A stretch of 43,926 nt of DNA from Acidobacteriaceae bacterium (GCA_003134435.1 PLBE01000056.1:6008-49933), one strand, 5' to 3'; shown: positions 14,250-24,323, counted from the stretch's first letter. Made by a program: numbers and translations. The notes: generated by a model from the sequence alone, not told the origin.

Positions 14250-17075
14250 TCAGTGCCCCGTGATCGTATAGCTCGCAACCGCGACACCGCTTTGCGCAAT
14301 CCCATTTCCGGCAGCCATCGCTCGAACCACGCTGGTGGTCGAAACCGTGATGCTGCACGGGTTCGAGCACGAAGGCGACGAGGTTGAGGGGAACGACCCA
14401 TCGGTCGTGTAGTAGATCGTAACCCCGCTGGTCGCATCCGAGATGGTCACATTGACTGGCGTTGAATAGTAGGTTCCGGCGCTGGGCGAGAAGGTCGGAT
14501 TGCTCGCCGCAATCGTGTACGTCGCCACAGCTACGTTGCTTGCAGTAAAACCGCCTCCAGAAGCGATGGCCTTGAACGTGGTTGTAGCCGAAACCGGCAG
14601 CTTGCACGGATTCGAGCATGAAGTCGAGGATGTCGTTGGACCGGTTCCGTTGGTTGTGTAGTAGATCATCGCACCGCTTACCGTGTCCGAGATCGTCACC
14701 GTCTGCGTCGAATAATAGGTGCCAGACGAGGGGGAGAACGTTGGAACTGGAGCCTGGATCAGGTACGTGCCGCTGGATACCGAACTGGTGAGGTAGGCAT
14801 AGGCAGCCGTGATTGCATTGATCGTCATGTTCTGTGAAACCACAATCGGCAACGAGTACGGCGTCGATTTGGTGGTTGGAGTCGACCCGTCCGTGGTGTA
14901 GTACATCGGCAGGTTGAGAGTGTTCGACAGCTTCACCGATTGCGGCGTGCTGAACGTCGAAGGCGTTGGCGAGAAAGTGGGCGCCGGGGCCGTCGGAAGC
15001 ACGATGGAGTACGTGGCTAAAGCCACGTTGCTCTGCGGAATTCCCGCAGATGTCGCCAGCGCATTGATCGTTGTGGTGGTCGAGATGGAAATCGGTGCCG
15101 AGTAAACGAGAGAGCTTCTCGTTGGCGTTGATCCATCAGTTGTGTAATAGATCGTCGCGCCACTCATCGAGTCGGAAATGGTTACGACCTGCGGCGAATG
15201 GTATGTACTGGTTGGTGAAGGAGAGAAAATTGGTGTGGGAACCGCTGGATCTGGGGGATGCATCACGGACGCCCAATACGCCAATTGCGATTTCGTATAG
15301 GCGTGCGCGCCCGGCATGCCTGGAGGCAAGGTGAGGCCGTATGAATTTGTTTGGCCGTCGTTCCCTACGTGGCATTGGCCACAGGCGAGGTCAACGTCCT
15401 GCCACGTTGCTGGAGTGAAAGTCGTACCATCCAACGCGGAGAATTCTGGAGCCGTGCTCAGAGAACTTATGCCTTGGTTGTAAAGCTGGTCGGGCGTCGG
15501 GAATGTCCGGTAATTGGGATCAGTACTAATCCTGAACATGTGACTGCCGGCCCGCCCCAAAGCAGCTTGCATATGGCACGTGATACACGCTCCCGGGATG
15601 TCAGCAGAAGTTCCAGTTGGGAACGGAGTGCCTGGTCCCATCGGATGGTTGACCGTCGACATGATGTTGCTGGACAGCGCGTGGCATTGATCACACCGAG
15701 TCGCAATCGGTTTCGGAGCGTTCGCCGCCGCTACCGTGCTCTGGTGCGGATCGTGGCAGCCCGTGCACCCAAAATTCTTGGTCGGGTCGCCTAAGCTCTC
15801 GCTGAAATCGCTACCGTACGTGCCGGAGATGGTGACGGAGAGATCTGAAGAGTGTTGTGCGTTCTGGATCAAGGTGCCGTTAAAGCGGGCGTGTGGACTA
15901 TTGAGGAATGCTTGCCCAGCTTCGTGATCGACGTAGGGCTTGTAGATCCACTGCGAAGAATTGGCGAGACAGGTGGAATAGCTCGCCCCGGAGAGGTCGG
16001 AGCAGTATCCGTGGTCAAGCGTCTTCATCGTATTTGCCGGACTGATGCTGCCGGTAACCGGTGGATTGGCGGTTGGGTTCGCGATGGTGATGCTTTCTTC
16101 CCGGTGGCACTCCATGCATAACGCCGTTGCCGCTTCATTCTGGCGGATGGTGGCTTGCAGGCCACCCTCCGGATGCGAGCCCGAGGTCCAAGCGGCAACG
16201 TGACACCGCTCGCACTGAATCCCGGTCAAGAACCACGACGAAGTGCCGTTGGTACCGGAAGCTGCGAATCCATCCGTGGGAATTCGGCTGAACTGCGCAT
16301 CCGGAATCCAGGTAACTGTATTGTTGCTGTTCGACGTAGGCTCCGGTGCGGATTGATCAAAATTGTAGCCAGTATTGTGGCAACGCCCGCAGTCGAAATT
16401 GCCCTTCGGATACAAGTCACCGGTGAATCCGCTGTCGAAAACCGAATTCAAGTGAGTGCCAGCTGGATTAGCGGTTCCGCCGTAGTTCTCCCACCCACCG
16501 TAAAGATAAAAGAGATTTCGGAGTCCGCCCGCCGCAACTGTGGGAGCAACTGGGGTGTAGGCAGCGGGAGCGTGAGAATTGGGCAGAGTGTAGTAAGGAT
16601 ATTGGCAAGCCTGGTCGGTCGAATTCAGGCCGTTCTGCGCCGGAGTCCCGAGAGGATTACACCAGCCCAGCGTGACTTGGCCGCTGTTCCAGTTAAAAGC
16701 GCTTCCCGACCCGTAATACCCGTCGTTTGTCGAATAGCCTACGCCGTCGGGACCGCTCCAAAGAACAGTGGGGGCGATCTTGCGGAGGCTATTCTTATGC
16801 CCCGTCATCAGGTAGGGTAGCGTGTCGGTCCCGAAGTGACAGCTCAAACATTGGTTCACGTCGGAATAGCGCGTCGTCCAACCACCGGCGGCATTATTGG
16901 CGGCTCCATCCCCGTGATACACCTGGCCGGTTCCGTTCGGCTCATAGGTGAGATTGTCTTCTGGGGCACATCCCTGACTCAGGTAGCACTGCGAATACAG
17001 ATTCAGCGGATAGAGGGCAACAATTGCCAGGATAATAAGTGCGATAGACCTTGCTCCAACCGATTTCGCCGTCAT
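14250..17075 (-). CDS. Octaheme c-type cytochrome-like protein with four chitobiase-type C-terminal repeats
   Basis: This encodes 941 residues. A signal peptide (about residues 8-29) is followed by eight CxxCH heme-binding motifs: CLSCH (76), CGRCH (229), CERCH (288), CMECH (320), CTGCH (437), CDQCH (461), CITCH (497) and CGQCH (565). These predict covalent c-type heme attachment in the periplasm or outside the cell. From about residue 612 there are four tandem repeats of about 80 residues, each with a TFSP start, an IYYTTDGS core and an ATYTI end. This is the pattern of the chitobiase/beta-hexosaminidase C-terminal domain, a beta-sandwich often found in adhesive or carbohydrate-associated proteins. 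The cytochrome part resembles multiheme electron carriers; an enzyme activity cannot be assigned. No maturation or partner redox genes are nearby. Confidence 0.9.
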   Translation of the reverse strand: MTAKSVGARSIALIILAIVALYPLNLYSQCYLSQGCAPEDNLTYEPNGTGQVYHGDGAANNAAGGWTTRYSDVNQCLSCHFGTDTLPYLMTGHKNSLRKIAPTVLWSGPDGVGYSTNDGYYGSGSAFNWNSGQVTLGWCNPLGTPAQNGLNSTDQACQYPYYTLPNSHAPAAYTPVAPTVAAGGLRNLFYLYGGWENYGGTANPAGTHLNSVFDSGFTGDLYPKGNFDCGRCHNTGYNFDQSAPEPTSNSNNTVTWIPDAQFSRIPTDGFAASGTNGTSSWFLTGIQCERCHVAAWTSGSHPEGGLQATIRQNEAATALCMECHREESITIANPTANPPVTGSISPANTMKTLDHGYCSDLSGASYSTCLANSSQWIYKPYVDHEAGQAFLNSPHARFNGTLIQNAQHSSDLSVTISGTYGSDFSESLGDPTKNFGCTGCHDPHQSTVAAANAPKPIATRCDQCHALSSNIMSTVNHPMGPGTPFPTGTSADIPGACITCHMQAALGRAGSHMFRISTDPNYRTFPTPDQLYNQGISSLSTAPEFSALDGTTFTPATWQDVDLACGQCHVGNDGQTNSYGLTLPPGMPGAHAYTKSQLAYWASVMHPPDPAVPTPIFSPSPTSTYHSPQVVTISDSMSGATIYYTTDGSTPTRSSLVYSAPISISTTTTINALATSAGIPQSNVALATYSIVLPTAPAPTFSPTPSTFSTPQSVKLSNTLNLPMYYTTDGSTPTTKSTPYSLPIVVSQNMTINAITAAYAYLTSSVSSGTYLIQAPVPTFSPSSGTYYSTQTVTISDTVSGAMIYYTTNGTGPTTSSTSCSNPCKLPVSATTTFKAIASGGGFTASNVAVATYTIAASNPTFSPSAGTYYSTPVNVTISDATSGVTIYYTTDGSFPSTSSPSCSNPCSITVSTTSVVRAMAAGNGIAQSGVAVASYTITGH

Positions 17076-17735
17076 GTCGATCTCCGCGTCTTAACTTGTA
17101 TCTTGCTAATTCATCGTGAATTGCTGACTAACCAGGCCCCGTTCATTAAGTGTCTTGCGGGGAGAGACGCCGTCGTGGAAGAAGCGCACAGCAGACTCTT
17201 CCATCGGATCAGATCAGAATCAATTTTCAAGACCGGGAGCTGACAGGTATGAACGAGACACGCCATCCTTTTCCCGCCCGGCCAGTGGGCAAGTCCGGAT
17301 CGCAAAGCGATGCACATCAAGTTGCACGAACAACCGGACTCTGGGTATGGGTAGCAACAATGAGCCCGCCACGTCAGTGATACGACTCACCCATCATTGT
17401 GATCCTCACGGATATTGCATTTCGCGTGAAGTGTCCTCTCCATGACGGCCGCTTTACCGTTCCAGTGTTCACCGTCTAGGTTTCGAAGTGGCTCCGCGAG
17501 TAAGGACCCTACGGGAAGGGAACGCGCAATTTCAAGAAGCTTGGGCCGCCAGTTTCCCTTCCGATCTTTGGCATGCCGAAGAAGCCCTAGTCGCGACACG
17601 CGCTAGAAAGCGCAGCGCACAAACGGCAGTAAAAAGCCCTGCGGGCACACGAAAGAGGAAATCCGTCGGTGTGTCGGCGCCTCCCGTGTGCGACCTAATT
17701 TAACATTATCAGGGGCGGGCATGTCTGTGATTCTG
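17076..17735. other. 660-bp non-coding gap
   Basis: I see no credible gene in this stretch. The open frames lack ribosome binding sites and have arginine/serine-rich composition typical of shadow frames in GC-rich DNA. It should hold the promoter of the cytochrome gene (left side) and does hold a probable terminator of the debranching-enzyme gene (17631-17646). I found no sigma-54-type element of the kind seen elsewhere in the window. Confidence 0.5.
17631..17646 (-). terminator. Probable Rho-independent terminator of the debranching-enzyme gene
   Basis: On the minus strand GCCC-GCA-GGGC is followed directly by TTTTT. It lies about 90 bp beyond the stop codon at 17736. The stem is only 4 bp, but the U tract is in the right place. 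Confidence 0.5.
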
Positions 17736-19889
17736 TCAACGTGTTTGCAGCGGAACGGTCTTCGTTTGGGATCGAACCAGGACGACAATGGATCGCGGAG
17801 CTACTTGATAGATCGGCTGCTGCATCGGTAAACCGCGTTCTGAGAAATCGTTGGGACTCGCCAGGTCAGTGTCTACAATTCTTAACCAGTCTTGCGGGGC
17901 ACCTTCCTGGATCTGGAACTGCAGCTCTTCCCAATAAGCATTGATCATCACATAAATATCATCATCATCTTGTGCGGCGCCATGTAGGCAAAACGCCAGG
18001 CTGTGTGACTCTGGCGATAGATCGACGGAGGGGCCCGTGCCGTACCAGGAGATATCCTCGCGCCAGAATCTGCTGCGGCATAGAGAAGGATGAGACTTGC
18101 GGAACGCAACCATGCCTTTGAAGAAGCGGAATATGTCCTGATTCGCCTGGAGCTGGCTCCAATCCAGCCAGCTGATTTCGTTGTCTTGATTGTAAGGATT
18201 ATTATTTCCGAACTGTGTGTTGAAGAACTCGTCACCGGCCCGGAACATCGGGATGCCGTTCGACAGCATGAGGAGGCAGAAGAAGTTTTTAGCCTGTTTC
18301 CGGCGCAGGGCCAGAACCTCCGCTGGAACGCTCTCGTCTCCTTCAAGCCCGCAATTCCAACTGTAATTCGCGTCCATACCGTCTTGATTGTCATGACCGT
18401 TTTTCCAGTTGTGTTTCTGATTGTAGGAAACCAGATCGTAGAGCGTGAAACCGTCGTGGCAATCGATGTAGTTGACGGTCTGGAAGGCGTGATAGGCATG
18501 CTCACGGCTGTCCGGAAACAAGTCATCGCTGCCGTAGATACGACGCATAAGGTCCGGGACCATCCCCACGTCGCCCCTGACAAAACGGCGGACATCGTCG
18601 CGATACCGCGCGTTCCATTGCAGCCAGGTCGTGCCCGGAAACCCATGTCCGAGCTGATAGCCGCCGACGTCCCAAGGCTCCGCGATCAACGCTAACCGGC
18701 CCAGTTCGGGGTCGGCGGCAATTTCACTGAAAATTGGAGCATCTCCCCAATTCAGCGATCCGTCGGCATTGCGGCTAAACACCGATGCCAGATCGAACCG
18801 GAAACCATCGATGTGCATCTCGTTCTTCCAATAACGCAGGCTGTCCATAACCATTTTGCGCACGTGAGGCTGGTTGAAATTCAGCGTGTTGCCAGTGCCC
18901 GAGTAATTCGCGAATGGCCTGGTTGGGTCGGTGGACTGCATGTAATAACCCGAGGGGTCGAAACCTTTGAAGTTATAGGTAGGGCCGACGTGATCGCCCT
19001 CACAGGTATGGTTGTACACAACGTCGAGCACGACGAAGATTCCGGCTTGGTGAAAAGCCCTGACCATATTCTTGAACTCAAGATGCTGTCCATCATCAGC
19101 ACTCGATGCATATTGCGCATGAGGTGCAAAGAAGTTGAGAGGCATGTATCCCCAATAGTCATCCTGATGGGGATCGCGTTGAAATATGGGCATAAGCTCG
19201 ACGACGGTGATCCCAAGGTCCTTCAGATATGGGATTTTTTCGATCAAGCCGGCATAGGTTCCAGCTCGCGAGGGATGCACACCGGAATTGGGATTCCTGG
19301 TGAACCCCTTGACGTGAAGTTCGTAGACGATCGCGTCCGATTCAGGTCGGGGCGGGAGATCTTGAGCCCAATCGAAACCGGCCTGTTGTCTGGGCAAAAC
19401 TCCAAGCGGTGCCTTTTCATGATTCGGTCCGGACTTCATTGCCAGCTTGCGATCAAATCCGGGCGGGAAGAAAACACCTTTCGCATAGGGGTCGAGAAGT
19501 ATCTTCTCGTGGTCGAAGCCGCGGAGACCAGCAACGGGCGGCCCTGAAACCGAGTAACCGTAATAACGGGCTTCGCACATTTGATCGAGCGGGATCCTGC
19601 AGTGCCAGATCCGCCCAGACTTATTGCGGATAGGATCGAACTGAAATGTCAAGAGTGGCGTTGCCAAATCGGCGGGGGAATAGAGAAGCAGTTTCACACT
19701 CTCGGCATGTTCAGCACACACCGCAAAATTGAAAGCATGGTCTTCCTCGATCCAGCCAACCCCTAGCGGCAATGGAAGCCCCTCTGTGTGTGCCCACGCG
19801 CAACGTTTCTGCGATGACGCGGCTGAGACGGACGCCGCGTCAGGCAGGCAGTCGCTGACCGCAATGGGTTGGGGAAGTGTGTTTTTCAC
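17736..19889 (-). CDS. glgX: Glycogen debranching enzyme, GlgX/TreX type (GH13)
   Basis: This 717-residue protein starts with GTG at 19889. It has an N-terminal CBM48-like domain (LGVGWIEEDHAFNFAVCAEHA) followed by the GH13 barrel. Conserved regions are complete: VVLDVVYNHTCEG (region I), DGFRFDLASVF (region II, Asp nucleophile), LIAEPWDVGGY (region III, Glu acid/base) and NYIDCHDGFTLYDLVSYN (region IV, transition-state Asp). It hydrolyses alpha-1,6 branches of glycogen or limit dextrin in the cytoplasm. The symbol is given for the family; TreX-type isoamylases are very similar. Its start is 43 bp downstream of the small periplasmic protein gene, so the two may share a transcript. The phosphoglucomutase gene 3 kb away fits a glycogen or trehalose function. 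Confidence 0.92.
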   Translation of the reverse strand: MKNTLPQPIAVSDCLPDAASVSAASSQKRCAWAHTEGLPLPLGVGWIEEDHAFNFAVCAEHAESVKLLLYSPADLATPLLTFQFDPIRNKSGRIWHCRIPLDQMCEARYYGYSVSGPPVAGLRGFDHEKILLDPYAKGVFFPPGFDRKLAMKSGPNHEKAPLGVLPRQQAGFDWAQDLPPRPESDAIVYELHVKGFTRNPNSGVHPSRAGTYAGLIEKIPYLKDLGITVVELMPIFQRDPHQDDYWGYMPLNFFAPHAQYASSADDGQHLEFKNMVRAFHQAGIFVVLDVVYNHTCEGDHVGPTYNFKGFDPSGYYMQSTDPTRPFANYSGTGNTLNFNQPHVRKMVMDSLRYWKNEMHIDGFRFDLASVFSRNADGSLNWGDAPIFSEIAADPELGRLALIAEPWDVGGYQLGHGFPGTTWLQWNARYRDDVRRFVRGDVGMVPDLMRRIYGSDDLFPDSREHAYHAFQTVNYIDCHDGFTLYDLVSYNQKHNWKNGHDNQDGMDANYSWNCGLEGDESVPAEVLALRRKQAKNFFCLLMLSNGIPMFRAGDEFFNTQFGNNNPYNQDNEISWLDWSQLQANQDIFRFFKGMVAFRKSHPSLCRSRFWREDISWYGTGPSVDLSPESHSLAFCLHGAAQDDDDIYVMINAYWEELQFQIQEGAPQDWLRIVDTDLASPNDFSERGLPMQQPIYQVAPRSIVVLVRSQTKTVPLQTR

Positions 19890-19932
19890 AGTGTGAACCC
19901 CGGATCAACTCGTGCTCGAACTCGAGCGCGCG

Positions 19933-20466
19933 TCATGGCTGATGCAGTTCCACCACGCCAACTCTCTGCCCGGCGTCCTCTGCCTGGGTGAGCGGAGGAA
20001 GTGAGGACTCGACTTGCATATCGATCAGCAAATCGATGCGACGCTCCAACTGAAAGAACTTCGCCACGGTAAGAGCCGGAAGAACCTTATTGAACTTCTT
20101 GTAATACTTCTTCTTCAACGCAGCCAGACGGGAGTCGCAATCAAACATTTGATCTGCCATCGCTTTGGCTTCGGCGCCGGTCAGGTTCGGGTACTTCTGG
20201 GTGTACTGCTTGATGACGGCAGCGCGACGATCATCCAGCCTGGATCGTTCGTAGTCGTATTGCCGATAGACCGGCCAGAATGCCGCGCCATCTCTGTCGT
20301 TGAAATTCATTCCCGATGTGATGAGGGCAGTCCTGTCTGCCTGCATATTGGCACGCACTACGGCGATGGTGGAGTCGATCGTGGGCTCCTGATCTTGAGC
20401 GCTGGCGAGATCGCAGAATGCGAAAATCGCGAACGTAGCCGCGACAAATACACAATTCTTCATCAT
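19933..20466 (-). CDS. Small helical periplasmic protein, unknown function
   Basis: This encodes 177 residues from the first of two consecutive ATGs (20466/20463), chosen because AGGAG lies 8 nt upstream; the frame extends further but that part is not protein-like. A signal peptide (about residues 5-22) ends in DLASAQDQ. The mature part is predominantly charged helix, with FWPVYRQYDYERSRLDDRR, LAALKKKYYKKFNKVLP and FFQLERRIDLLIDMQ. It resembles the Spy/CpxP-like class of small helical periplasmic proteins in general character, but lacks a clear LTxxQ motif. It precedes the debranching-enzyme gene on the same strand. Confidence 0.75.
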   Translation of the reverse strand: MMKNCVFVAATFAIFAFCDLASAQDQEPTIDSTIAVVRANMQADRTALITSGMNFNDRDGAAFWPVYRQYDYERSRLDDRRAAVIKQYTQKYPNLTGAEAKAMADQMFDCDSRLAALKKKYYKKFNKVLPALTVAKFFQLERRIDLLIDMQVESSLPPLTQAEDAGQRVGVVELHQP

Positions 20467-20770
20467 TGACTGAACTCCTAAGCCGCTTGCTTCTGTCATT
20501 TCGCAGGCGCAGCGGCGCAGTGCGCTCGGCAAACTGGTGCGAACAGCTCCAGGAAAGGACAGTGGAGCACTTGCAATCGTTGATGTAGGCACGCCACGCG
20601 CCGAAGTAATCTCACAATCAAGTCATTTCTTATGTTGTGGTTTTGCAACAAACCTGGTTCCGCTCGACCATACCGTGCCCAGTAACAGGCACGCGGGACC
20701 TCGTCTGGTCACGCCTGGGTCGATTCGAAGACTGTTGGTTTTTCCATTGCATGAGGATATTCGCCGAGCC
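20467..20770. other. 304-bp gap upstream of the small periplasmic protein gene
   Basis: It should contain the promoter for the small-protein and debranching-enzyme genes and the 3' end of the flippase transcript. I see no gene, no clear hairpin with a U tract and no -24/-12 element here. Confidence 0.4.
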
Positions 20771-21910
20771 CTATTCACCTTGCGACGGCTCGACTACCGG
20801 ATTCAGCTTCGCCGCCAGTGCCCTCGGCGCCTCGGCCCTCTTTATAACGACCATGCACAGGGCTCCAACCGCTGCCCAGAAGGCAGTGCGCGCACGTCGG
20901 CATAATGCCAGTGTCAATCCAGCCGTTCCCGTCACGCCAAACATCCTGGCAATGATCATATTTCCGCCTTCATAGGTCCCGAAGTTGCCCGGGTTGAACG
21001 CTCCCACCAGGTTGATCACCTTAGTCAGCGCTTCCACGATGAAAGCGCCGCCGATTGCGACTTTGGCTCCCATGAATCGCAGAATGATGTAGACCTCGAG
21101 GACTGCCAGCATGTGCCATAGGAGATTGAAGAGGAATGTTGCCCAGAACGCGGCCGGCGCTTCCTCAGGAAAGCTCAGGAGGTTGCCTTCCGCCGAGTCA
21201 ATGATCGGCTGTTTGCCACTGACCCAGGTATGAAGCCAGGGCAATCGGCCAAGCGCCCGGGTGGCACGGCCCACCAGCTGCCACCGGTTTCTAACCGAGA
21301 CACCTGCTAAGATCGCCGCTGCGATGAGCACTGCAACGAGCAGCACTGCGTAGACTCGCCACGCGCCAGAAAGCGGGGCAAGCAGTAAGGTGGCTGAGAT
21401 TCCTGAAACAGCGATCAGTACGGCGGTGAAGATGTGCAGAGCTCCGTCAATCGCGCCTGCCGATAATGCATTCGGTAGGGTCACTGCGCGACCCAACAGC
21501 GAAATGCGCGTACCCTCTCCAAGCACCTTCCCTGCGACGCCAAATTGTCCGATCCCATCGGAGATTAATTGCGCGACGAAGCTACGGAACCACGAAAGGC
21601 CGCTGATATCGCAGGTAAAAGCCTGTCTCCAGGCGTATGTTTTGGCCAATTGCGAGAGCCCTCCCAAGAGGATAACGAGGGCGAATCCCCAGCCGACTGC
21701 CTGCAGTTGTTTCCACACGGCTACCGGGCCGGTTCGAAAGACCAGGTAGCCCAATAGACCAAGGCCCAGCACGGCTGCAAAAAAACGAAGAGAGAACTGC
21801 ATGAAAGACTGTAGTCTGGGCGCGGTAGTGCTCTTACGCGCTCGCTTCGGTTTGTGCGTCTGCTGGATCTCCATCAGCGCACATTGGATAACTGAGTTAA
21901 CGGCTCCCAT
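20771..21910 (-). CDS. Flippase-like membrane protein (YbhN/AglD, LPG-synthase TM family)
   Basis: This encodes 379 residues with about eight membrane segments after a basic N-terminal tail (HKPKRARKS). Family features include the repeated Gly-rich segments LSQLAKTYAWRQAFTC, ISDGIGQFGVAGKVLGEGTR and, near the C-terminus, VINLVGAFNPGNFGTYEG. This membrane domain is shared by the flippase part of MprF and by AglD-type proteins, and is thought to move or present lipid-linked molecules. GGGAG about 7 nt before the ATG at 21910 supports that start. A strong sigma-54-type element and an upstream double dyad precede it, in the same arrangement as for pgm. Substrate unknown. Confidence 0.85.
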   Translation of the reverse strand: MGAVNSVIQCALMEIQQTHKPKRARKSTTAPRLQSFMQFSLRFFAAVLGLGLLGYLVFRTGPVAVWKQLQAVGWGFALVILLGGLSQLAKTYAWRQAFTCDISGLSWFRSFVAQLISDGIGQFGVAGKVLGEGTRISLLGRAVTLPNALSAGAIDGALHIFTAVLIAVSGISATLLLAPLSGAWRVYAVLLVAVLIAAAILAGVSVRNRWQLVGRATRALGRLPWLHTWVSGKQPIIDSAEGNLLSFPEEAPAAFWATFLFNLLWHMLAVLEVYIILRFMGAKVAIGGAFIVEALTKVINLVGAFNPGNFGTYEGGNMIIARMFGVTGTAGLTLALCRRARTAFWAAVGALCMVVIKRAEAPRALAAKLNPVVEPSQGE

Positions 21911-21960
21911 GTCGCTCTCCCCATTTCCAGTCGATTTACTTAGCTAGACATTGAGGAACA

Positions 21961-21976
21961 GCAGATGGATTGCCAA
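21961..21976 (-). promoter_or_regulatory. Sigma-54-type -24/-12 promoter of the flippase-like gene
   Basis: The minus strand reads TTGGCAATCCATCTGC, with GG and GC 10 nt apart. The predicted start is near 21948, giving a leader of about 38 nt. The double-dyad block at 22040-22072 lies at about -90 to -122. Confidence 0.62.
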
Positions 21977-22039
21977 TCGGGATGTGCGCTTAAGAGCGTT
22001 AATTTCGCTTATTTCGCAGAAGACAGCCTCGATTGCGCG

Positions 22040-22072
22040 TGCCCTGCCTAGGGCAGTGCCTCCATGTGGGCA
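22040..22072. promoter_or_regulatory. Double-dyad enhancer-like block, copy 1
   Basis: Two adjacent dyads of the form TGCCY-N6-GGGCA lie 17 bp apart centre to centre. The 33-bp block agrees with 24474-24506 at 30 positions. Its distance from the -24/-12 element (about 65 bp) matches the other copy, as expected for the binding site of a sigma-54 activator. The activator is not encoded in the window. Confidence 0.6.
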
Positions 22073-22138
22073 TTGATGGAAGGACCCACGGCTGACAATT
22101 CACAGCATTTTGGTTGCAGGATGCCGCGTTATCGGCAG

Positions 22139-22606
22139 TTACTCATGCCTTTCCTTTTCATCTTCATCAGTAGCGCGCAACCCCGACATCGACTGGATGC
22201 GAATGCGAAAAAAGAGCGGATCGATTAATTGATCGCCCACTTTCATTTGCCGCTCACCCAGTCCATTAAGCCACCAATGACTGTGGTTTGCGAGCAGTGA
22301 ACTCGCATGTTTACGCTCGGCGGAATATTGCGGCTCGGGTAATTCCTCATATTGTCCGCTGACGATAACGCTGGTCCATTCGCCCTGATTCTGTATTTCG
22401 TCGATTTGGACACACACTTTGGGATTGGCGCGCATCCACTTCACCTTCTGCCCAAGGGTCGAGAAAACGTACAGATATCCGCTATCGTAGGCAAAATGAA
22501 TCGGCACCGCGTACGGCTGGTTCTCATAGGAGCAGCCCAGTCGGCCCAGAGAAGCACGCTCAAGAAGCGCCTTGCATTCCTCCGCCGCCATTTCATTGAC
22601 TTCCAT
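22139..22606 (-). CDS. Pyridoxamine-5'-phosphate-oxidase-fold (NimA-like) flavin protein
   Basis: This encodes 155 residues from the ATG at 22606, chosen because GGAGG lies 7 nt upstream; an in-frame start at 22678 lies inside the pgm gene. The split-barrel fold shows as LGRLGCSYENQPYAVPIHFAYDSGYLYVFSTLGQ, where the GRL and PYAVPI segments form the flavin-binding strands. VKWMRANPKVCVQID and WTSVIVSGQYEEL complete the domain. Homologues bind FMN or related flavins and include 5-nitroimidazole reductases; the physiological substrate here is unknown. It follows phosphoglucomutase after 16 bp and is very likely in the same operon. Confidence 0.85.
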   Translation of the reverse strand: MEVNEMAAEECKALLERASLGRLGCSYENQPYAVPIHFAYDSGYLYVFSTLGQKVKWMRANPKVCVQIDEIQNQGEWTSVIVSGQYEELPEPQYSAERKHASSLLANHSHWWLNGLGERQMKVGDQLIDPLFFRIRIQSMSGLRATDEDEKERHE

Positions 22607-22622
22607 GATGGTTTCCTCCAGC

Positions 22623-24323
22623 TCAAGACTGACTGAGAGCGTTGCGAACGATCTCCTGAGCTTCGCTAATGATTGCATTCAGATGTGACTCTCCGTTAAA
22701 ACTCTCAGCATAGATCTTGTAGATGTTTTCGGTGCCGGAGGGCCGCGCCGCAAACCAGCCGGACTTCGCCACCACCTTCAGGCCGCCGATGGGAGCACTG
22801 TTCCCGGGAGCCCTCGTTAATTTAGCGACGATCGGTTCGCCCGCCATTTCTGATTCTTTCACTGAATCCGCCGAGAGTTTCTGCAATTTTTGTTTTTGCT
22901 CAGGAGAGGCCGGCGCATCGATCCGCGTATACAGAGGACTTCCAAACTCCGCAGTCAGTTCACCGTAGTGCAACCCCGGATCCTTTCCGGTTCGAGCGGT
23001 GATCTCCGCGGCCAGAAGATCCATGATGGGTCCGTCTTTGTCGGTGGTCCATACGGTGCCGTCGCGGCGCAGGAAGCTCGCACCCGCGCTCTCCTCTCCA
23101 CCGAAACACACGGAACCATCGATCAGGCCGGGCACAAACCATTTGAAGCCCACTGGCACTTCTTGCAACTGGCGTCCAAGCTTCTGCACGACGCGATCGA
23201 TCATGCTGCTGCTTACCAGCGTTTTGCCGACGGCGGAGCGGGAGCTCCACTCTGGCCGATTCGTCAGCAGGTAACGGATCGCGGCAGCCAGGAAGTGGTT
23301 CGGGTTCATCAAACCCGCTGATGGAGTCACGATGCCATGACGGTCAGAGTCGGGGTCATTGGCGAAGGCCACCTGGTATTGATCCTTCAGGCCTACTAGT
23401 CTGGCCATCGCGTACGGGCTCGAACAATCCATCCGAATCCTGCCGTCATGATCGACCGGCATAAAGGAAAATGTGGGATCAATCGCGGGATTTACGACGG
23501 TGATATCCAATCCGTAGAGGGAGTTGATCGGTTCCCAGTATCGGAGGGCGGCTCCGCCCAGCGGGTCGACAGCTAATCTGAGGCCTGCATCGCGAATTGC
23601 GTCCATGTCGACGACATTCTTCAGATCCCGCACATAGGGCAACACCAAATCTTCCTCGCGGGTGGAAGGTGCTTTGATTGCCTGCTCATATGGAATTCGT
23701 TTGACTTCGCGATTGCCAGCTCGCAGAAGATTGTTTGCCCGATCCTGTACCCAGCGCGTGACTTCCGTATCGGCAGGGCCGCCGTTGGGCGGGTTGTACT
23801 TGAAACCACCGTCTTCCGGAGGATTGTGGGACGGTGTGATGACGATGCCATCCGCCAAACCAACTTGTCGAGTGCGGTTGTGGACCAGAATGGCATGTGA
23901 GATAACCGGTGTTGGTGTGAAGCCATCGTCCTTTTGGATGACGGTCTCGACATTATTATTGTTCGCGGCCAGAACTTCCAGCGCGGAACACTGCGCCGGC
24001 GAGGACAGGGCGTGCGTGTCCTTCCCCATGTACAGGGGGCCCGTAATACCCTGCGCCATGCGGTAATCGCAGATCGCCTGGGTAATGGCGAGAACGTGCG
24101 CTTCGGTGAACGTGCCGTTTAGAGATGTCCCGCGGTGGCCGCTCGTTCCAAAAACGACTAACTGGTTGGAATCCTCGAGATCCGGCTTGCGGTCAAAGTA
24201 TGCCTTCTCCAATCTGGAGAGGTCCACAAGCATTTCCCTGGGAGCAGGTTTCCCGGCCAGCGGCGAAGTCCCGGACCCGCTCAACTCTGTTGCCGCTGGT
24301 TTGTTGTCCGGCGCAGTTGCCAT
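22623..24323 (-). CDS. pgm: Phosphoglucomutase (alpha-D-glucose-1-phosphate specific)
   Basis: This encodes 566 residues from the ATG at 24323 (GGAG 9 nt upstream); another in-frame ATG at 24350 is possible. Active-site elements are complete: GTSGHRG near residue 60, the phosphoserine loop [10 protein letters not shown] (Ser165), the metal loop DPDSDRHG, the sugar loop GEESAGASF and the phosphate loop [14 protein letters not shown]. The enzyme interconverts glucose-1-phosphate and glucose-6-phosphate, linking glycogen and nucleotide-sugar synthesis to central metabolism. Length is close to the Escherichia coli Pgm class. It leads an operon with the PPOX-fold gene and is preceded by a sigma-54-type element with an upstream double dyad, unusual for a housekeeping mutase. 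Confidence 0.95.
   Translation of the reverse strand: MATAPDNKPAATELSGSGTSPLAGKPAPREMLVDLSRLEKAYFDRKPDLEDSNQLVVFGTSGHRGTSLNGTFTEAHVLAITQAICDYRMAQGITGPLYMGKDTHALSSPAQCSALEVLAANNNNVETVIQKDDGFTPTPVISHAILVHNRTRQVGLADGIVITPSHNPPEDGGFKYNPPNGGPADTEVTRWVQDRANNLLRAGNREVKRIPYEQAIKAPSTREEDLVLPYVRDLKNVVDMDAIRDAGLRLAVDPLGGAALRYWEPINSLYGLDITVVNPAIDPTFSFMPVDHDGRIRMDCSSPYAMARLVGLKDQYQVAFANDPDSDRHGIVTPSAGLMNPNHFLAAAIRYLLTNRPEWSSRSAVGKTLVSSSMIDRVVQKLGRQLQEVPVGFKWFVPGLIDGSVCFGGEESAGASFLRRDGTVWTTDKDGPIMDLLAAEITARTGKDPGLHYGELTAEFGSPLYTRIDAPASPEQKQKLQKLSADSVKESEMAGEPIVAKLTRAPGNSAPIGGLKVVAKSGWFAARPSGTENIYKIYAESFNGESHLNAIISEAQEIVRNALSQS

Noticed and set aside
18813-19547. Plus-strand open frame opposite the debranching-enzyme gene
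   Set aside because: The opposite strand carries all four conserved GH13 regions; the plus-strand translation has no features.
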